Assembly (NCBI RefSeq): GCF_006539685.1
Contig: NZ_BJNM01000014.1
Location: 1 to 64,000, forward strand
Length of the DNA stretch: 64,000 nt
Direction of reading: 5' to 3'
Source of the DNA: Gluconobacter oxydans
GTDB lineage: Bacteria; Pseudomonadota; Alphaproteobacteria; Acetobacterales; Acetobacteraceae
Shown here one piece after another: positions 8,183 through 17,464 of the stretch. The translations under genes and the position numbers were made by a program. How positions within the stretch are numbered: position 1 is the stretch's first letter; every line of letters starts with the position of its first letter. A model generated the notes under the pieces. It was given only the letters and a program-made list of their open reading frames with translations, was not told the origin of the DNA and made no database searches.

Positions 8183-8785
8183 ATGGCACATCATCATTCC
8201 CCTCTCGACGTCCTTCTCTCCCGCGCTTCGACGGACCATCTCGTCGAGCCCCCGCCGAAGGGGGATGAGCTCCGAACCATCCTGTCCGCCGGCCTGCGGG
8301 CTCCGGATCACGGGAAGATGCGTCCGTGGCGCTATACGGTGATCAAGGGCAAGCACCGCGAGGCGTTTGCCGATCTCGTGGTGGAAGCGATGGGGCGGCA
8401 GGAGCCTGACGCGCCAGAAGCCAAGAAGACCAAGCGCCATCACCGCTTTGCCAACATGCCGATGATCATTGCCCTGGGCATGCATCTGCAGCCGGAGGGG
8501 AAGATCCCGGTGATCGAGCAGGAAATGGCTGTGGCGGCAGGAGCGATGAACGTCCTGAACGCGCTGCATGCTGCCGGATTCGGCGGCATGTGGGTGACGG
8601 GGCCGTTCTGTGAGGACCGCGTGCTTCTTGAGTCGCTTGGTCTGCCTGAGCCGCATCGTCTGGCCGGTTTCCTGTTCGTCGGAACGCCTGCCAAGCATTC
8701 GGATGAGCGCAAGCGGCCCGAGATCGATGATTACATGGCCGTCTGGAAAGGGGACGCCATCACGTTCGCCGCGGACGCCGGTTGA
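8183..8785 (+). CDS. Nitroreductase family protein (YdjA-like)
   Basis: A 200-residue FMN-dependent nitroreductase of the short YdjA type. The signature is LLSRASTDHLVEPPPKGDEL followed by ILSAGLRAPDHGKMRPWRY, where Arg/Ser residues bind FMN phosphate, and the C-terminal GFLFVGTP. The substrate is unknown. The frame extends upstream opposite hisB, but the conserved domain begins near the ATG at 8183, which lacks a clear ribosome binding site. The ubiH-like gene follows five bases later. Confidence 0.85.
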   Translation: MAHHHSPLDVLLSRASTDHLVEPPPKGDELRTILSAGLRAPDHGKMRPWRYTVIKGKHREAFADLVVEAMGRQEPDAPEAKKTKRHHRFANMPMIIALGMHLQPEGKIPVIEQEMAVAAGAMNVLNALHAAGFGGMWVTGPFCEDRVLLESLGLPEPHRLAGFLFVGTPAKHSDERKRPEIDDYMAVWKGDAITFAADAG

Positions 8786-8789
8786 TCTG

Positions 8790-9974
8790 ATGCGTTACGA
8801 CGTCATTGTTGCGGGCGGCGGCCCTGTCGGTCTGGCCTGCGCCATTTCGCTCGGGCGCGATGGCCGGAAAGTCTGTGTGGTCGAGCGGTCACCAGCGAAC
8901 GTACTGGCTGATCCGCCGTTTGATGGCCGTGAGATCGCGTTGACGCATCATGCGTCGGAATGGCTGAAGAGTGTCGGCGCGTGGGACGAGATCCCCGCCG
9001 GTAATATCTGCCCGATGTATACGGCGCGCATTGAGACAGGAAAGTCCGGCAACCCGCCGCTTCTGTTCGATGCACCTTCCGATGGCCCCGATGCACTGGG
9101 GCACATGGTGGCAAACTACCTCATCCGCCGTGCCCTGTATCGTGTCGCTTTGCGAACGCCGGGCGTGGACATCCGGGCCGGGGAAGGCATTGCCAGTTCG
9201 TGGCACGATACCCGGTCGGCTGGTGTTGTGCTGGCCAATGGGGAACGGATCGAGGCTGATCTTCTGGTTGCGGCGGACGGGCGGTTTTCCCGTCTGCGGG
9301 CCGAAGCGGGGATCGGTGCGATCGTGCATGATTTCCAGCGCAACATCATGGTCTGCCGCATGCGGCACCCGGAGCCCCATGCCAATACGGCCCTTCAGTG
9401 GTTCGACGAAGGACAGACGATCGCTCTTCTGCCCGTCGCACCCGACGACCGGCCGGGATCATGCTCGTCGTTGGTCCTGACGCTGGAGCCGGATGAAATC
9501 GCGCGCCTCAAGGCGCTTGATGGCAAGGCTGTCAGCGAGAACATCACGGCCCGGACGCAGGGACGCATGGGGCAGATGACGCTGGAAAGCGCACGCTGCG
9601 TCTATCCGCTCAAGGCAGTCTATGCGCATCGTTTTCAGGCACCGCGTCTGGCGCTGATTGGGGATGCGGCTGTGGGCATGCATCCGATTACGGCGCACGG
9701 GTTCAATCTGGGCCTGAAGGGGCAGGAAGTTCTGGCGCGGGCGATTGCCGACGGCCCGGGGGATGCGGGTGATCCGTCTGTTCTGTCGCGTTTCGAGCGC
9801 ACGCATCGCCTAGCAACAGCGCCGCTCTTTGCCGCGACCAATGCGATCGCCACGGTTTATACCCGCGATGAGCCACCGTTCCTGATGGCGCGGCGAGCCG
9901 GATTGGCAGTGGCCAACCGTCTGCTGCCGTTCAAGGCGGCCGTGACGAACATGCTGATGGACCGGCACGGCTGA
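8790..9974 (+). CDS. ubiH: UbiH/UbiF/COQ6-family FAD-dependent hydroxylase
   Basis: A 394-residue flavoprotein monooxygenase. It has the dinucleotide-binding VAGGGPVGLACAISL at residues 6-20, the DG motif VAADGRFSRLR, and the second FAD motif LIGDAAVGMHPITAHGFNLGL characteristic of ubiquinone hydroxylases. It probably hydroxylates the benzoquinone ring in ubiquinone synthesis; acetic acid bacteria rely on ubiquinone for their periplasmic dehydrogenases. Which ring position it acts on cannot be read from the sequence. It starts four bases after the nitroreductase stop. Confidence 0.85.
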   Translation: MRYDVIVAGGGPVGLACAISLGRDGRKVCVVERSPANVLADPPFDGREIALTHHASEWLKSVGAWDEIPAGNICPMYTARIETGKSGNPPLLFDAPSDGPDALGHMVANYLIRRALYRVALRTPGVDIRAGEGIASSWHDTRSAGVVLANGERIEADLLVAADGRFSRLRAEAGIGAIVHDFQRNIMVCRMRHPEPHANTALQWFDEGQTIALLPVAPDDRPGSCSSLVLTLEPDEIARLKALDGKAVSENITARTQGRMGQMTLESARCVYPLKAVYAHRFQAPRLALIGDAAVGMHPITAHGFNLGLKGQEVLARAIADGPGDAGDPSVLSRFERTHRLATAPLFAATNAIATVYTRDEPPFLMARRAGLAVANRLLPFKAAVTNMLMDRHG

Positions 9975-10015
9975 TCCCTCTCGCAGCGCTCTTTCTGAGT
10001 TAGGAGATCTCTCCC

Positions 10016-11029
10016 ATGAAGGCTTTCGGGCACAGACGTGCAACCCGCATGGACGAAACCGATGCGCTGGTTGAACTCGACATTCCGACCCCTGTGCCGG
10101 GGCCGCGGGATGTCGTTGTGGAAATCCGGGCAGTTTCGGTTAACCCCGTCGATACCAAGCTGCGGTCGATGGATCCGCCGGGCGATGAGCCGCGGGTTCT
10201 GGGATATGACGCGGTCGGAACTGTTGTTGCGACGGGTGGTCAGGTCCGGGGTTTCCGGGCCGGGGATCGCGTTTTCTATGCGGGTACTGCCAACCGGCAG
10301 GGGAGCGATGCGCGGTTTCAGGCTGTCGATGAACGCCTGATCGCGCTCGCGCCGAAAAGCCTTTCCGATGCCGAAGCTGCCGCCTTGCCGCTGACTGCGC
10401 TTACGGCCTGGGAGCTGCTGTTCGACCGGCTGGGGGTGCGGCTGGGCGAGATGGACAATCCGGAGGCGATCATGATCGTCGGCGGTGCGGGGGGCGTGGG
10501 CTCGATCCTGACGCAGATCGCGCGTCGTCTCACGGGGCTGACAGTCATTGCCACGGCGTCCCGTCCGGAGACCACGGACTGGTGCCTGGAAATGGGCGCG
10601 CACCACGTTATCGATCATCGCCGGCCGCTCGATCAGGAACTGGCGCGGATCGGAATTCCGCAGGTGCGCTATGTGGCTGGTCTGACCGCATCCGGCGAGC
10701 ACAGGGATGCAATCGTGCGCTCTCTCGCGCCGCAAGGCGCGCTGGCCCTGATCGACGATCCGGGCGAGTTCGACATCATGCCCTTCAAGCGCAAAGCCCT
10801 CTCCGTGCATTGGGAATACATGTTCGCACGTCCGATGTTCGAGACGCCGGACATGCCCGCACAGGGTAGAATTCTGGCGCAGGTGGCATCGCTTGTGGAT
10901 GCCGGTCTTCTGAAGACAACCCTGCATGAGATGCTGGGGCCGATCACCATTGCCAATCTGCGCCGGGCGCATGAACTGCTCGAAAGCGGCAAGGGTATTG
11001 GAAAGGTCGTGCTCTGCGGTTTTGCGTAA
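10016..11029 (+). CDS. Zinc-type alcohol dehydrogenase-like / quinone oxidoreductase (MDR)
   Basis: A 337-residue medium-chain dehydrogenase/reductase. The catalytic-domain part contains SVNPVDTKLR and VLGYDAVGTV, and the Rossmann motif IMIVGGAGGVGSILTQIA lies at about residue 152. The zinc-binding cysteines of classical alcohol dehydrogenases are missing, so this is the zinc-independent YogA/quinone-reductase type, likely NADPH-dependent. An AGGAG lies upstream of the ATG. It is in the same direction as ubiH with a 41-base gap. Confidence 0.85.
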   Translation: MKAFGHRRATRMDETDALVELDIPTPVPGPRDVVVEIRAVSVNPVDTKLRSMDPPGDEPRVLGYDAVGTVVATGGQVRGFRAGDRVFYAGTANRQGSDARFQAVDERLIALAPKSLSDAEAAALPLTALTAWELLFDRLGVRLGEMDNPEAIMIVGGAGGVGSILTQIARRLTGLTVIATASRPETTDWCLEMGAHHVIDHRRPLDQELARIGIPQVRYVAGLTASGEHRDAIVRSLAPQGALALIDDPGEFDIMPFKRKALSVHWEYMFARPMFETPDMPAQGRILAQVASLVDAGLLKTTLHEMLGPITIANLRRAHELLESGKGIGKVVLCGFA

Positions 11030-11061
11030 GAACTGTCAGTTGACGGGCAGGATATGGCCCG

Positions 11062-11547
11062 TCAGTTGAAATGCGCCCGGAGCAGCGGGGTGGACGAGAT
11101 GCAGAGCATGATCAGTCCGAACAGCGCCATGACCTTGATGACAAAAAAGCAGGCGTGCTGACGGGCATCGGCGCCGGTGGCCAGCATCATGAACGGATCG
11201 GGATCGGGAAAGCCTGTTTTGCTGCCAATCTGGCCGAGTTCCAGCGCCCGCTGACGGCTGGCTGCGGCCTGGGCGCGCCGACGCATCATTTCCGTGCCGG
11301 AGATATCGGCCTTTTCGTGCAGGGCGGTGAGATAGAGTTCCAGATCCTCACGGCGATACGCGATTTTCCCGTCGGGTGCCTGCGTACGTGCCGGCCCCGT
11401 GCCGAGCAGGGCGAGCAGCTTCATCCGGCGTTCCGGCAGCCCGAGATGAACCGCGGCTTCCGCCATGGAGAGCGTCTTGGAACGGACTGGCAGGTGAAAA
11501 ACCTGACCCGGCGTCTTGTCTCCGGAAATCTGTGTCGGGGATGGCAT
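11062..11547 (-). CDS. HTH_17-like protein with C-terminal membrane helix
   Basis: A 161-residue protein from the ATG at 11547 (AGGA ten bases upstream). Residues about 25-75 look like a helix-turn-helix domain: MAEAAVHLGLPERRMKLL, then GKIAYRREDLELYLTAL. A charged Ala/Arg-rich linker follows, and the C-terminus is a single membrane helix (FFVIKVMALFGLIMLCI). The order matches the element protein at 1418-1809. It may be a membrane-tethered DNA- or protein-binding factor; the function is unknown. It lies downstream of the MscS-type channel on the same strand, 94 bases away. Confidence 0.6.
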   Translation of the reverse strand: MPSPTQISGDKTPGQVFHLPVRSKTLSMAEAAVHLGLPERRMKLLALLGTGPARTQAPDGKIAYRREDLELYLTALHEKADISGTEMMRRRAQAAASRQRALELGQIGSKTGFPDPDPFMMLATGADARQHACFFVIKVMALFGLIMLCISSTPLLRAHFN

Positions 11548-11641
11548 CGGTCTGGATCCTGGCCTCTCTGGACGGACTGACCTTAGGACCAGTCCGTCTG
11601 GAAATCGAGTATTGCGCGGAGTCCCGAAAAGTATTTTCCGA

Positions 11642-14065
11642 TCATGCTGTTGTGATGGCGACGTCTTCGGCATGGAAACGGCGGAAGACGTCAAAAAGAA
11701 TGGCGTCCTGCACACTCCCGCCGTCACGGGCCGAGATGAGGGCAACGCTCAGGGTCATGGTCAGACTGTCATCGGCAATCGCGCTGACCCGGACTTTCGG
11801 TGATGGCGTGGCGAGGACTTCGTCACGATGGGCCGCGACTTCCAGCAGCATGGCCTTTGCCTTCTCGGGATCCGTTGTCAGCGGGATCTTGAACGTCAGG
11901 GTCAGGACGCCGGTAGCACCGCTCAGCGTCGCGTTCTTGATGCTGGTCGTGATGAACTGGGAGTTCGGGACGATCATGGTCGAGCCATCGCTCAGGCCGA
12001 TGTCGGTGGCGCGGATGCTGATGCGTTTGACGTCACCGCGCGTGCCGGCGATTTCGACCATATCGCCGACGCGAACGGGGCGTTCCACCATCAGGATTAC
12101 ACCGGAGACGAAGTTCTGCACGATGGATTGCAGGCCGAAACCGATACCGACCGAGAGTGCGCTGACCACCCAGGTCAGGTTCTGGACCGAGACCCCCGCG
12201 ATGGACAGGATGCCGAGGCCGACGAGGATCCAGGCGCAGTAGGTGAAAATGCTGAGGATCGAGGTGCGGCTGCCGATATCGAGGCGTGTGGTGGGGAAGA
12301 AGCGGTCCCATAGCCAGCCGCGCGTCTGACGGATCGCGTAATAGGCCACCACCAGCAGAACAATGGCCAGCACCACGGTATCGAGCGAGATCTTCACGCC
12401 GTGGATGGTATTGCCGACGAACAGCAGCCAGAGCCGGTTCGTGATGTCCGCGACGCTGAAGCTGCCATCCGTCTGTGCGATGGAGAACAGGAGCAGCAGG
12501 AGCAGGACGTTGCCGAGCCCCGAGAGGATCACGCCAATCTGTGACAGGCGGCGCTGCGTCAGGCCGAGCTGGACCAGGCGCAGGCTGAAGAACCCGCCTT
12601 CCGAAAACAGCCGGTCCAGTACGTCGCGCCAGCACAGGCCCAGAAGCGTCACGATGGTAACACCCGTACCCAGCGAGAGCAGCCAGCCATTGAGCGTGAA
12701 GGCGAAAGCCACATAGCCCAGCAGGATGGAGATGACCGTCACCGCCAGAAGCAGGCTGGAAACACCCAGCGCGGAAGGTGCGAAACCGCGGGTATCGTTC
12801 TGGTTGCCAAGTCTGCGGAATGTGTCCACGGCGCACAGGCCAATGGCGATCGAGAACGCGATTTCCAGCAGGAGCTGAAGCGTCTGGCCAAAGGCGTCCT
12901 GAGCCTGAAAGGCCCGCAGCAGGTCCAGCAGAAGGATGCTGATGGCAAGGATCCAGTCCACGCCCCGCAACGCCTTGCGTTCGCCTGGATTCCCCTGTGC
13001 GAGAACGCCGCTGCGGCCGAAGATCGGCAGGCCGGCGCCAATGATGAAGCCACAGACGGGGACGGTCTCGCCAATGATCGCACCGATCGGGCCGCCCCCG
13101 TCGGGAAGGGCTGCCGCCGCCCAGATGAACCAGACGAGTGTTGCAAGCAGAGCCTCCAGCGCGCCGTTGAGCGTGATGGCGATGATGCTGCCCGAGAGGG
13201 CTTCTTTCACGCTGTCTTCGGTGGCGGGACGGAAATGGGCGCCGCAGCGTTTGAGCAGACGCAGGATCAGCGGTGAACTGAGGCCGATGGCCGCGAAGGT
13301 GATCGCGCAGCCGATCAGGAGATAGAGCCAGTCGGACAGCACGCCTCCCGCATGGAGCGAATAGCGGTTTTCAGCACGCTCGGTCAGGAGCGTGTTCCAG
13401 AAGCGCGGTGCGAGCGGCGAGACCGTCCGTTCGGACAGGGCTGCGTGTTGCAGGCGTGTGCGCCGCGCATTAATGGCCGTGTTGAGCTGCTGGGCCTGAA
13501 GATTATAGAGCTTGGCCCGCATTAGTGCCGATTTCACGGACTGTGAGTTCTGCTGCATCCGCTGGCGTTGTGCGGTGACGGACGCATCCTCGTTTTCCGC
13601 GGCCTTCGGGCCAAGGATTTTCAGGAAAGATTCGGTGATGCTGTCATAGGACTGGATCTGCGTGACCGCGTCCTGCGTGTTCTGCTGGACCTTCTGGATC
13701 TGGGCCGACAGGGCGTCGAGTTCGTTATTGCCCGTGTTGACGTCCTTGCGGTTCAGCGTCGCGAAAACCTGCTGCAGCACTGCGGCGCTGTCATCGAGCT
13801 GACGGCTGATGGAGGCGGACACTGCATTCCAGCCAAGGCCGGAATTGGCGGGATCTGACTGCTGGGTCTTGTCGGCATCTTTGGGCGCGTCCTTGATCGG
13901 GGCCGCCGCCGTCTGCGCCGCTGCTGCCAGCGCAGGAGGTGTCGTCACGCCTGCGCAGAGCAGACCGAAAACGAGGAACAGAGCGCCCAGCATGGATCCA
14001 CAGGTCGTTCCGGGGCGCGGGCTGCGGAGATGTGAAAAGGCGCGCGTGGGAGGCCGTGTGGTCAT
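11642..14065 (-). CDS. Large MscS-family mechanosensitive channel (DUF3772-containing type)
   Basis: About 807 residues with a signal peptide (hydrophobic LGALFLVFGLLCAGV, cleavage near ALAAA). A periplasmic helical region of about 200 residues, rich in Gln, comes next, then many membrane helices from about residue 240. The C-terminal MscS domain contains the pore-lining NFVSGVILMVERPVRVGDMVEI and the beta domain IVPNSQFITTSIKN. It should gate ion efflux on osmotic downshift. The larger size is typical of the MscK/DUF3772 class rather than small MscS. A TTG start at 14104 would add 13 residues before the signal peptide, so I prefer the ATG at 14065. Confidence 0.85.
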   Translation of the reverse strand: MTTRPPTRAFSHLRSPRPGTTCGSMLGALFLVFGLLCAGVTTPPALAAAAQTAAAPIKDAPKDADKTQQSDPANSGLGWNAVSASISRQLDDSAAVLQQVFATLNRKDVNTGNNELDALSAQIQKVQQNTQDAVTQIQSYDSITESFLKILGPKAAENEDASVTAQRQRMQQNSQSVKSALMRAKLYNLQAQQLNTAINARRTRLQHAALSERTVSPLAPRFWNTLLTERAENRYSLHAGGVLSDWLYLLIGCAITFAAIGLSSPLILRLLKRCGAHFRPATEDSVKEALSGSIIAITLNGALEALLATLVWFIWAAAALPDGGGPIGAIIGETVPVCGFIIGAGLPIFGRSGVLAQGNPGERKALRGVDWILAISILLLDLLRAFQAQDAFGQTLQLLLEIAFSIAIGLCAVDTFRRLGNQNDTRGFAPSALGVSSLLLAVTVISILLGYVAFAFTLNGWLLSLGTGVTIVTLLGLCWRDVLDRLFSEGGFFSLRLVQLGLTQRRLSQIGVILSGLGNVLLLLLLFSIAQTDGSFSVADITNRLWLLFVGNTIHGVKISLDTVVLAIVLLVVAYYAIRQTRGWLWDRFFPTTRLDIGSRTSILSIFTYCAWILVGLGILSIAGVSVQNLTWVVSALSVGIGFGLQSIVQNFVSGVILMVERPVRVGDMVEIAGTRGDVKRISIRATDIGLSDGSTMIVPNSQFITTSIKNATLSGATGVLTLTFKIPLTTDPEKAKAMLLEVAAHRDEVLATPSPKVRVSAIADDSLTMTLSVALISARDGGSVQDAILFDVFRRFHAEDVAITTA

Positions 14066-14174
14066 GCGAAGGTGTTCCGTCCAGTGTCTTGATGGGGTTT
14101 TCAACGGCTTGCGGCCGCAGGGGTTCGATTTCCGCCCTGGAGCGCTTCATTGCGCGGGGCGGATGGATACGAAA

Positions 14175-14206
14175 AGGGCACCTTCCCCCAAAGGGAAAGA
14201 TGCCCT
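14175..14206 (-). terminator. Rho-independent terminator after pyrD
   Basis: AGGGCACCTTCCC (14175-14187) pairs with GGGAAAGATGCCCT (14193-14206), with small mismatches. On the minus strand the stem is followed by TTTT. It lies just downstream of the pyrD stop. Confidence 0.65.
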
Positions 14207-14228
14207 GAGACGGGAACTTACCGGTCCG

Positions 14229-15302
14229 TCAGTTCAGCCGGTCAATGCCATGGGCATCGGCGATCGTCTCGAACCCGTCGCGACGCATGGCGTCGAGCAG
14301 TTCCGTCTTCATGCGGGTCAGGATGCCAGGGCCTTGCAGCACGAAGGACGAATAAATCTGCACCATATCCGCACCCATGCGGATGCGGGCGAGAATGTCT
14401 TCACCGGTCTCGATGCCGCCGCAGGAAATCAGCGCCAGACGGCCCTTGTTCAACCCCGAGACGATCCTCAGAACCTCGCGCGAACGCGGGGCGAGGGGGC
14501 GGCCGGAGAGGCCACCGCTTTCGCGGGCCGCCGGGTCATGCAGGGTCGCGGGACGGGCAATGGTCGTATTGGTCAGGATCAGCCCCTGCGCACCGCCTTC
14601 GATCGCGGCTTCAAGGATCGGCTCGTAAGAACTGTCATCCAGATCGGGCGCGAGCTTGACCAGAAGAGGCGGACGCTCCGGATTGCGGGTGTTGATGGCA
14701 TCCAGAAGCTCTTTCAGCATCGTTGCTGACTGAAGATCGCGCAGGCCCGGCGTGTTGGGGGACGACAGATTCATCGTGATGTAATCGGCATAGGGGCGCA
14801 CGCGGGCCACGAGGTCCGGATAGTCGCGCAGCGGGTCGGAGCCGGTCTTGTTGATCCCGATATTCACGCCAAGCGGGACGGTCGGGCCGCGCATCCTGCC
14901 ATTGGGCATCGGGCGGTGCAGGCGGGCGAGACGGCGGCAGAAGCGGTCAACGCCGCAGCCATTGAACCCCATGCGATTGATGATCGCGCCGTCCTCGACC
15001 AGCCGGAACAGGCGGGGGCCGGGATTGCCGGGCTGGGGTCGGGGCGTCACGGTCCCGGCCTCGATATGGCCGAAACCCAGCTTTGCCAGCGGACGGATGG
15101 CGCGGGCATCCTTGTCAAACCCGGCGGCCAGGCCGATCGGGTTGGGAAAGCGCAGGCCGAGCGTGCGGGTCGAGAGGGCCGGCACGTCCTTCGGGGCATG
15201 GCCGCCGAGTCCGAGTGCGAGGGAATGGATGGCGAGTTCGTGCGCCGTTTCGGTGTCGAAGCGGTGCAGGAGCGGAGTGACGAGCGTTCCGAGATCGATC
15301 AT
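14229..15302 (-). CDS. pyrD: Dihydroorotate dehydrogenase (quinone), class 2
   Basis: A 357-residue class 2 DHODH, membrane-associated and quinone-linked, oxidising dihydroorotate to orotate in pyrimidine synthesis. It has the N-terminal amphipathic helix region (LLHRFDTETAHELAIHSL), IGLAAGFDKDA, FGHIEAGTVTPRPQPGNPGPR, the NLSSPNTPGLRDLQ active-site loop with the catalytic serine, and the FMN phosphate site LISCGGIETGED. The start at 15302 gives the standard length. Confidence 0.97.
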   Translation of the reverse strand: MIDLGTLVTPLLHRFDTETAHELAIHSLALGLGGHAPKDVPALSTRTLGLRFPNPIGLAAGFDKDARAIRPLAKLGFGHIEAGTVTPRPQPGNPGPRLFRLVEDGAIINRMGFNGCGVDRFCRRLARLHRPMPNGRMRGPTVPLGVNIGINKTGSDPLRDYPDLVARVRPYADYITMNLSSPNTPGLRDLQSATMLKELLDAINTRNPERPPLLVKLAPDLDDSSYEPILEAAIEGGAQGLILTNTTIARPATLHDPAARESGGLSGRPLAPRSREVLRIVSGLNKGRLALISCGGIETGEDILARIRMGADMVQIYSSFVLQGPGILTRMKTELLDAMRRDGFETIADAHGIDRLN

Positions 15303-15426
15303 GAGTCGTTTCCATACCCTAATCCGCGGTGTGACGCATCAGCTTCGCGCGTCTGGCTCACCCCCGGAGTGTATCTGATGGCGTTTTGTCTTGGCGGTGG
15401 CGCAGGGACGCGATAGACGCGAACTC

Positions 15427-15666
15427 ATGTCCGACGCATCCGCTGCTGAATCCTATGACGAGCCTTATCTGGAGACGTGCTGCCGCTCGACGCTGCACCG
15501 GCTTTTGCTGTGTGCGTCGACGGGGCGACCGACAGGGCTGAAAGACCAGCCCTGTCTGGAGCGGCTGGAACGGCTCGGACTGTCGGAACTGCGCGATGAC
15601 GGGCGCTTCGTCATCACGCAGGACGGGCTGAAACGGCACCGCGAGGAAATCGGACCGACGGAGTGA
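15427..15666 (+). CDS. Small hypothetical protein, winged-helix-like
   Basis: A 79-residue protein from the ATG at 15427. I do not recognise a named family. The second half (LERLERLGLSELRDDGRFVITQDGLKRHREEI) has the look of a short winged-helix wing, with an RF-IT-G-RH pattern common in small DNA-binding proteins. It converges with the TIM-barrel gene that ends three bases later. A frame open to 15391 has no better start. Confidence 0.5.
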   Translation: MSDASAAESYDEPYLETCCRSTLHRLLLCASTGRPTGLKDQPCLERLERLGLSELRDDGRFVITQDGLKRHREEIGPTE

Positions 15667-15668
15667 CG

Positions 15669-16520
15669 TCAGGCCTCGCCGGTCCAGGCCTGATCCAGTC
15701 CCTCGCGGCAGAAGCGGATGACATCGCTCAGGTCGCGGTCATAAAGGCTGTCCGGCACATCTGACGAAAAGATCTCGACCGTGCAGGCGCCACGAAAGCC
15801 CGCATCCCATGTGGCATGCAGCATTTCATGAAGCGGAATGCAGCCATCGCCGGGGATCAGGCGGTCGGCGGCGGAATAGGGCGTGCGCCAGTCGCTGACC
15901 TGAAGGACGTTGATTTTGCTTCCCGCAGCACGGATAGCCGCGCAGACATCCTTCTGCTGCCAGATGTTCCAGTAATCCAGACACAGACCCATCGCCGGAT
16001 GGCCGACGTCCTCAATGATGTCCATGGCCTGCTCGATGGTCCAGATGGCGCTTTCGGTGTTCACCGAGGTCGGGTTGAGCGGCTCCAGCGACAGGGAAAC
16101 ACCCAGATCCTCGGCAAGGGGACAGAGCTCCTTCAGGTAACGCACCGTCTCGTCCATGGTACGGCGCATGTTACCCTTGGGTGGCGCGCCGGTATTGGTC
16201 ACAAAGACGCTGCCGGGGACATGAGGCGCGAGCGTTTTCAGGCTTTGGGTAAGGCGTTTGACGCGGGCTTCAGTCGCTTCAGGTTCAGGGACCATAGCGC
16301 TTCCGAAGAAGGTCCGGACCAGCGGCTGGACCGCACTGACGCTCAGCCCGCTCTCCCTGACGAGGCACATCTGCTCCTCAATGCGGGCCGGATCAAGCTT
16401 GGCTTCACAGATCTCGATCGCATCCACGCCGAGGTCGCGGTAACGCGCCACGTCTTCCTCGAACGACCAGGGCTGCGTCGTGAATTCGTTCATGCCGAAA
16501 GGGAAGGGGAGTTTCGTCAT
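15669..16520 (-). CDS. Sugar phosphate isomerase/epimerase (xylose isomerase-like TIM barrel)
   Basis: A 283-residue AP-endonuclease-2-type TIM barrel. The start is FPFGMNEFTTQPWSFEEDV. Probable metal ligands are the glutamates in LSLEPLNP and CTVEIFS and the aspartate in LCLDYWNIW. Such proteins include keto-sugar epimerases, inosose dehydratases and hydroxypyruvate isomerases; the substrate here cannot be named. It begins four bases after the alpha/beta hydrolase on the same strand, so the two probably act in one catabolic step series. Confidence 0.8.
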   Translation of the reverse strand: MTKLPFPFGMNEFTTQPWSFEEDVARYRDLGVDAIEICEAKLDPARIEEQMCLVRESGLSVSAVQPLVRTFFGSAMVPEPEATEARVKRLTQSLKTLAPHVPGSVFVTNTGAPPKGNMRRTMDETVRYLKELCPLAEDLGVSLSLEPLNPTSVNTESAIWTIEQAMDIIEDVGHPAMGLCLDYWNIWQQKDVCAAIRAAGSKINVLQVSDWRTPYSAADRLIPGDGCIPLHEMLHATWDAGFRGACTVEIFSSDVPDSLYDRDLSDVIRFCREGLDQAWTGEA

Positions 16521-16524
16521 GGGA

Positions 16525-17334
16525 TCACCTCTTCAGGAAGTCGAGAACGGTGCGGTTGAACTTTTCGGTCTCGTCGAGAAAGACCATGTGCGCGCTGTCC
16601 TCGAACTCCACGCCGGTGCAGTTGGGCATGTGCTGCGCCACCCAGGCGGGCCCGTCCGGATTCAGGACCTTGTCCTTGCGGGCGATCATCATGAGAGCGG
16701 GAAGGGTGAAGCGGGGCAGAATGTCACGCCAGTCCTGCGTGGTGTGATCCGCCATCATGGCGCTGCGGGCATGAGCCGGGCTTTGCGCCATTTCCCGGAG
16801 CAGGAGCGCTTTCTCGTCTTCGGGCAGCGGGTGGCAGATGCAGCTTTCCAGATTGCCCCTGTCGAACTCGTCCGGTGTCAGCGTGAGCTGCTGCTGCACG
16901 GCTGTCAGCCCGGCCTGATCGAAACAGGCGGCGTGGCCGAGCTTCCAGTCAGCCGAATAATACTGCTTCGGGGTCTGCTGGACGAAAATGGCGTTGCGGA
17001 TGCGCTCTGACCCGAACAGTTCCAGATACGACCAGATGATGGGGCAGCCGATCGACCAGCCCAGAACCGTCACGTCCTGAAGGTTCAGCGCAACCAGAAG
17101 ATCCCGCAGATCGGCGGCCAGACGGGAGATGCGATAGCCATGCTGAGGCTTTTCGGAGCGTCCGTGTCCCCGCAGGTCCACGGTGATGACGCGGGCCTGT
17201 TCCGAGATCGGCCCGACATTGCGATGGAAGAAGCGTCCCGAGAACGTCCAGCCATGAAGCATGACGAGAGGGCGTCCGTGTCCCTGTTCCTCGTAATGGA
17301 TACGCGTTCCGTCGCTGGTCGTAATGTGCGGCAT
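16525..17334 (-). CDS. Alpha/beta hydrolase
   Basis: A 269-residue alpha/beta hydrolase. The oxyanion loop is LVMLHGWTFSG, the nucleophile elbow GWSIG (Ser), the acid is probably in MMIARKDKVLN and the histidine in FEDSAHMVFLDE. The family includes haloperoxidase-like esterases and lactonases. The ATG at 17334 has GGAG six bases upstream, so the longer open frame to 17418 is rejected. It pairs with the TIM-barrel isomerase downstream; the substrate is unknown. Confidence 0.83.
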   Translation of the reverse strand: MPHITTSDGTRIHYEEQGHGRPLVMLHGWTFSGRFFHRNVGPISEQARVITVDLRGHGRSEKPQHGYRISRLAADLRDLLVALNLQDVTVLGWSIGCPIIWSYLELFGSERIRNAIFVQQTPKQYYSADWKLGHAACFDQAGLTAVQQQLTLTPDEFDRGNLESCICHPLPEDEKALLLREMAQSPAHARSAMMADHTTQDWRDILPRFTLPALMMIARKDKVLNPDGPAWVAQHMPNCTGVEFEDSAHMVFLDETEKFNRTVLDFLKR

Positions 17335-17464
17335 GCTCTTCTCCATGAAGGGATGGTGGAAGTGGCGTGAAGACTGTCGGAGGAATAGCGCACGGACAGG
17401 GGGCGGGGTTGCGTGCAAAGGAGCGTTTGCGCTTGCGGAGACGGGCCGCTAAATTGATCCTGCC

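Noticed and set aside
7973-8698. Minus-strand extension upstream of hisB to 440 codons
   Set aside because: The extra part is antisense to the nitroreductase and unlike any HisB N-terminus; the normal start is at 7972.
14881-15416. Plus-strand ORFs opposite pyrD
   Set aside because: Shadow frames of a GC-rich gene; pyrD motifs are on the minus strand.
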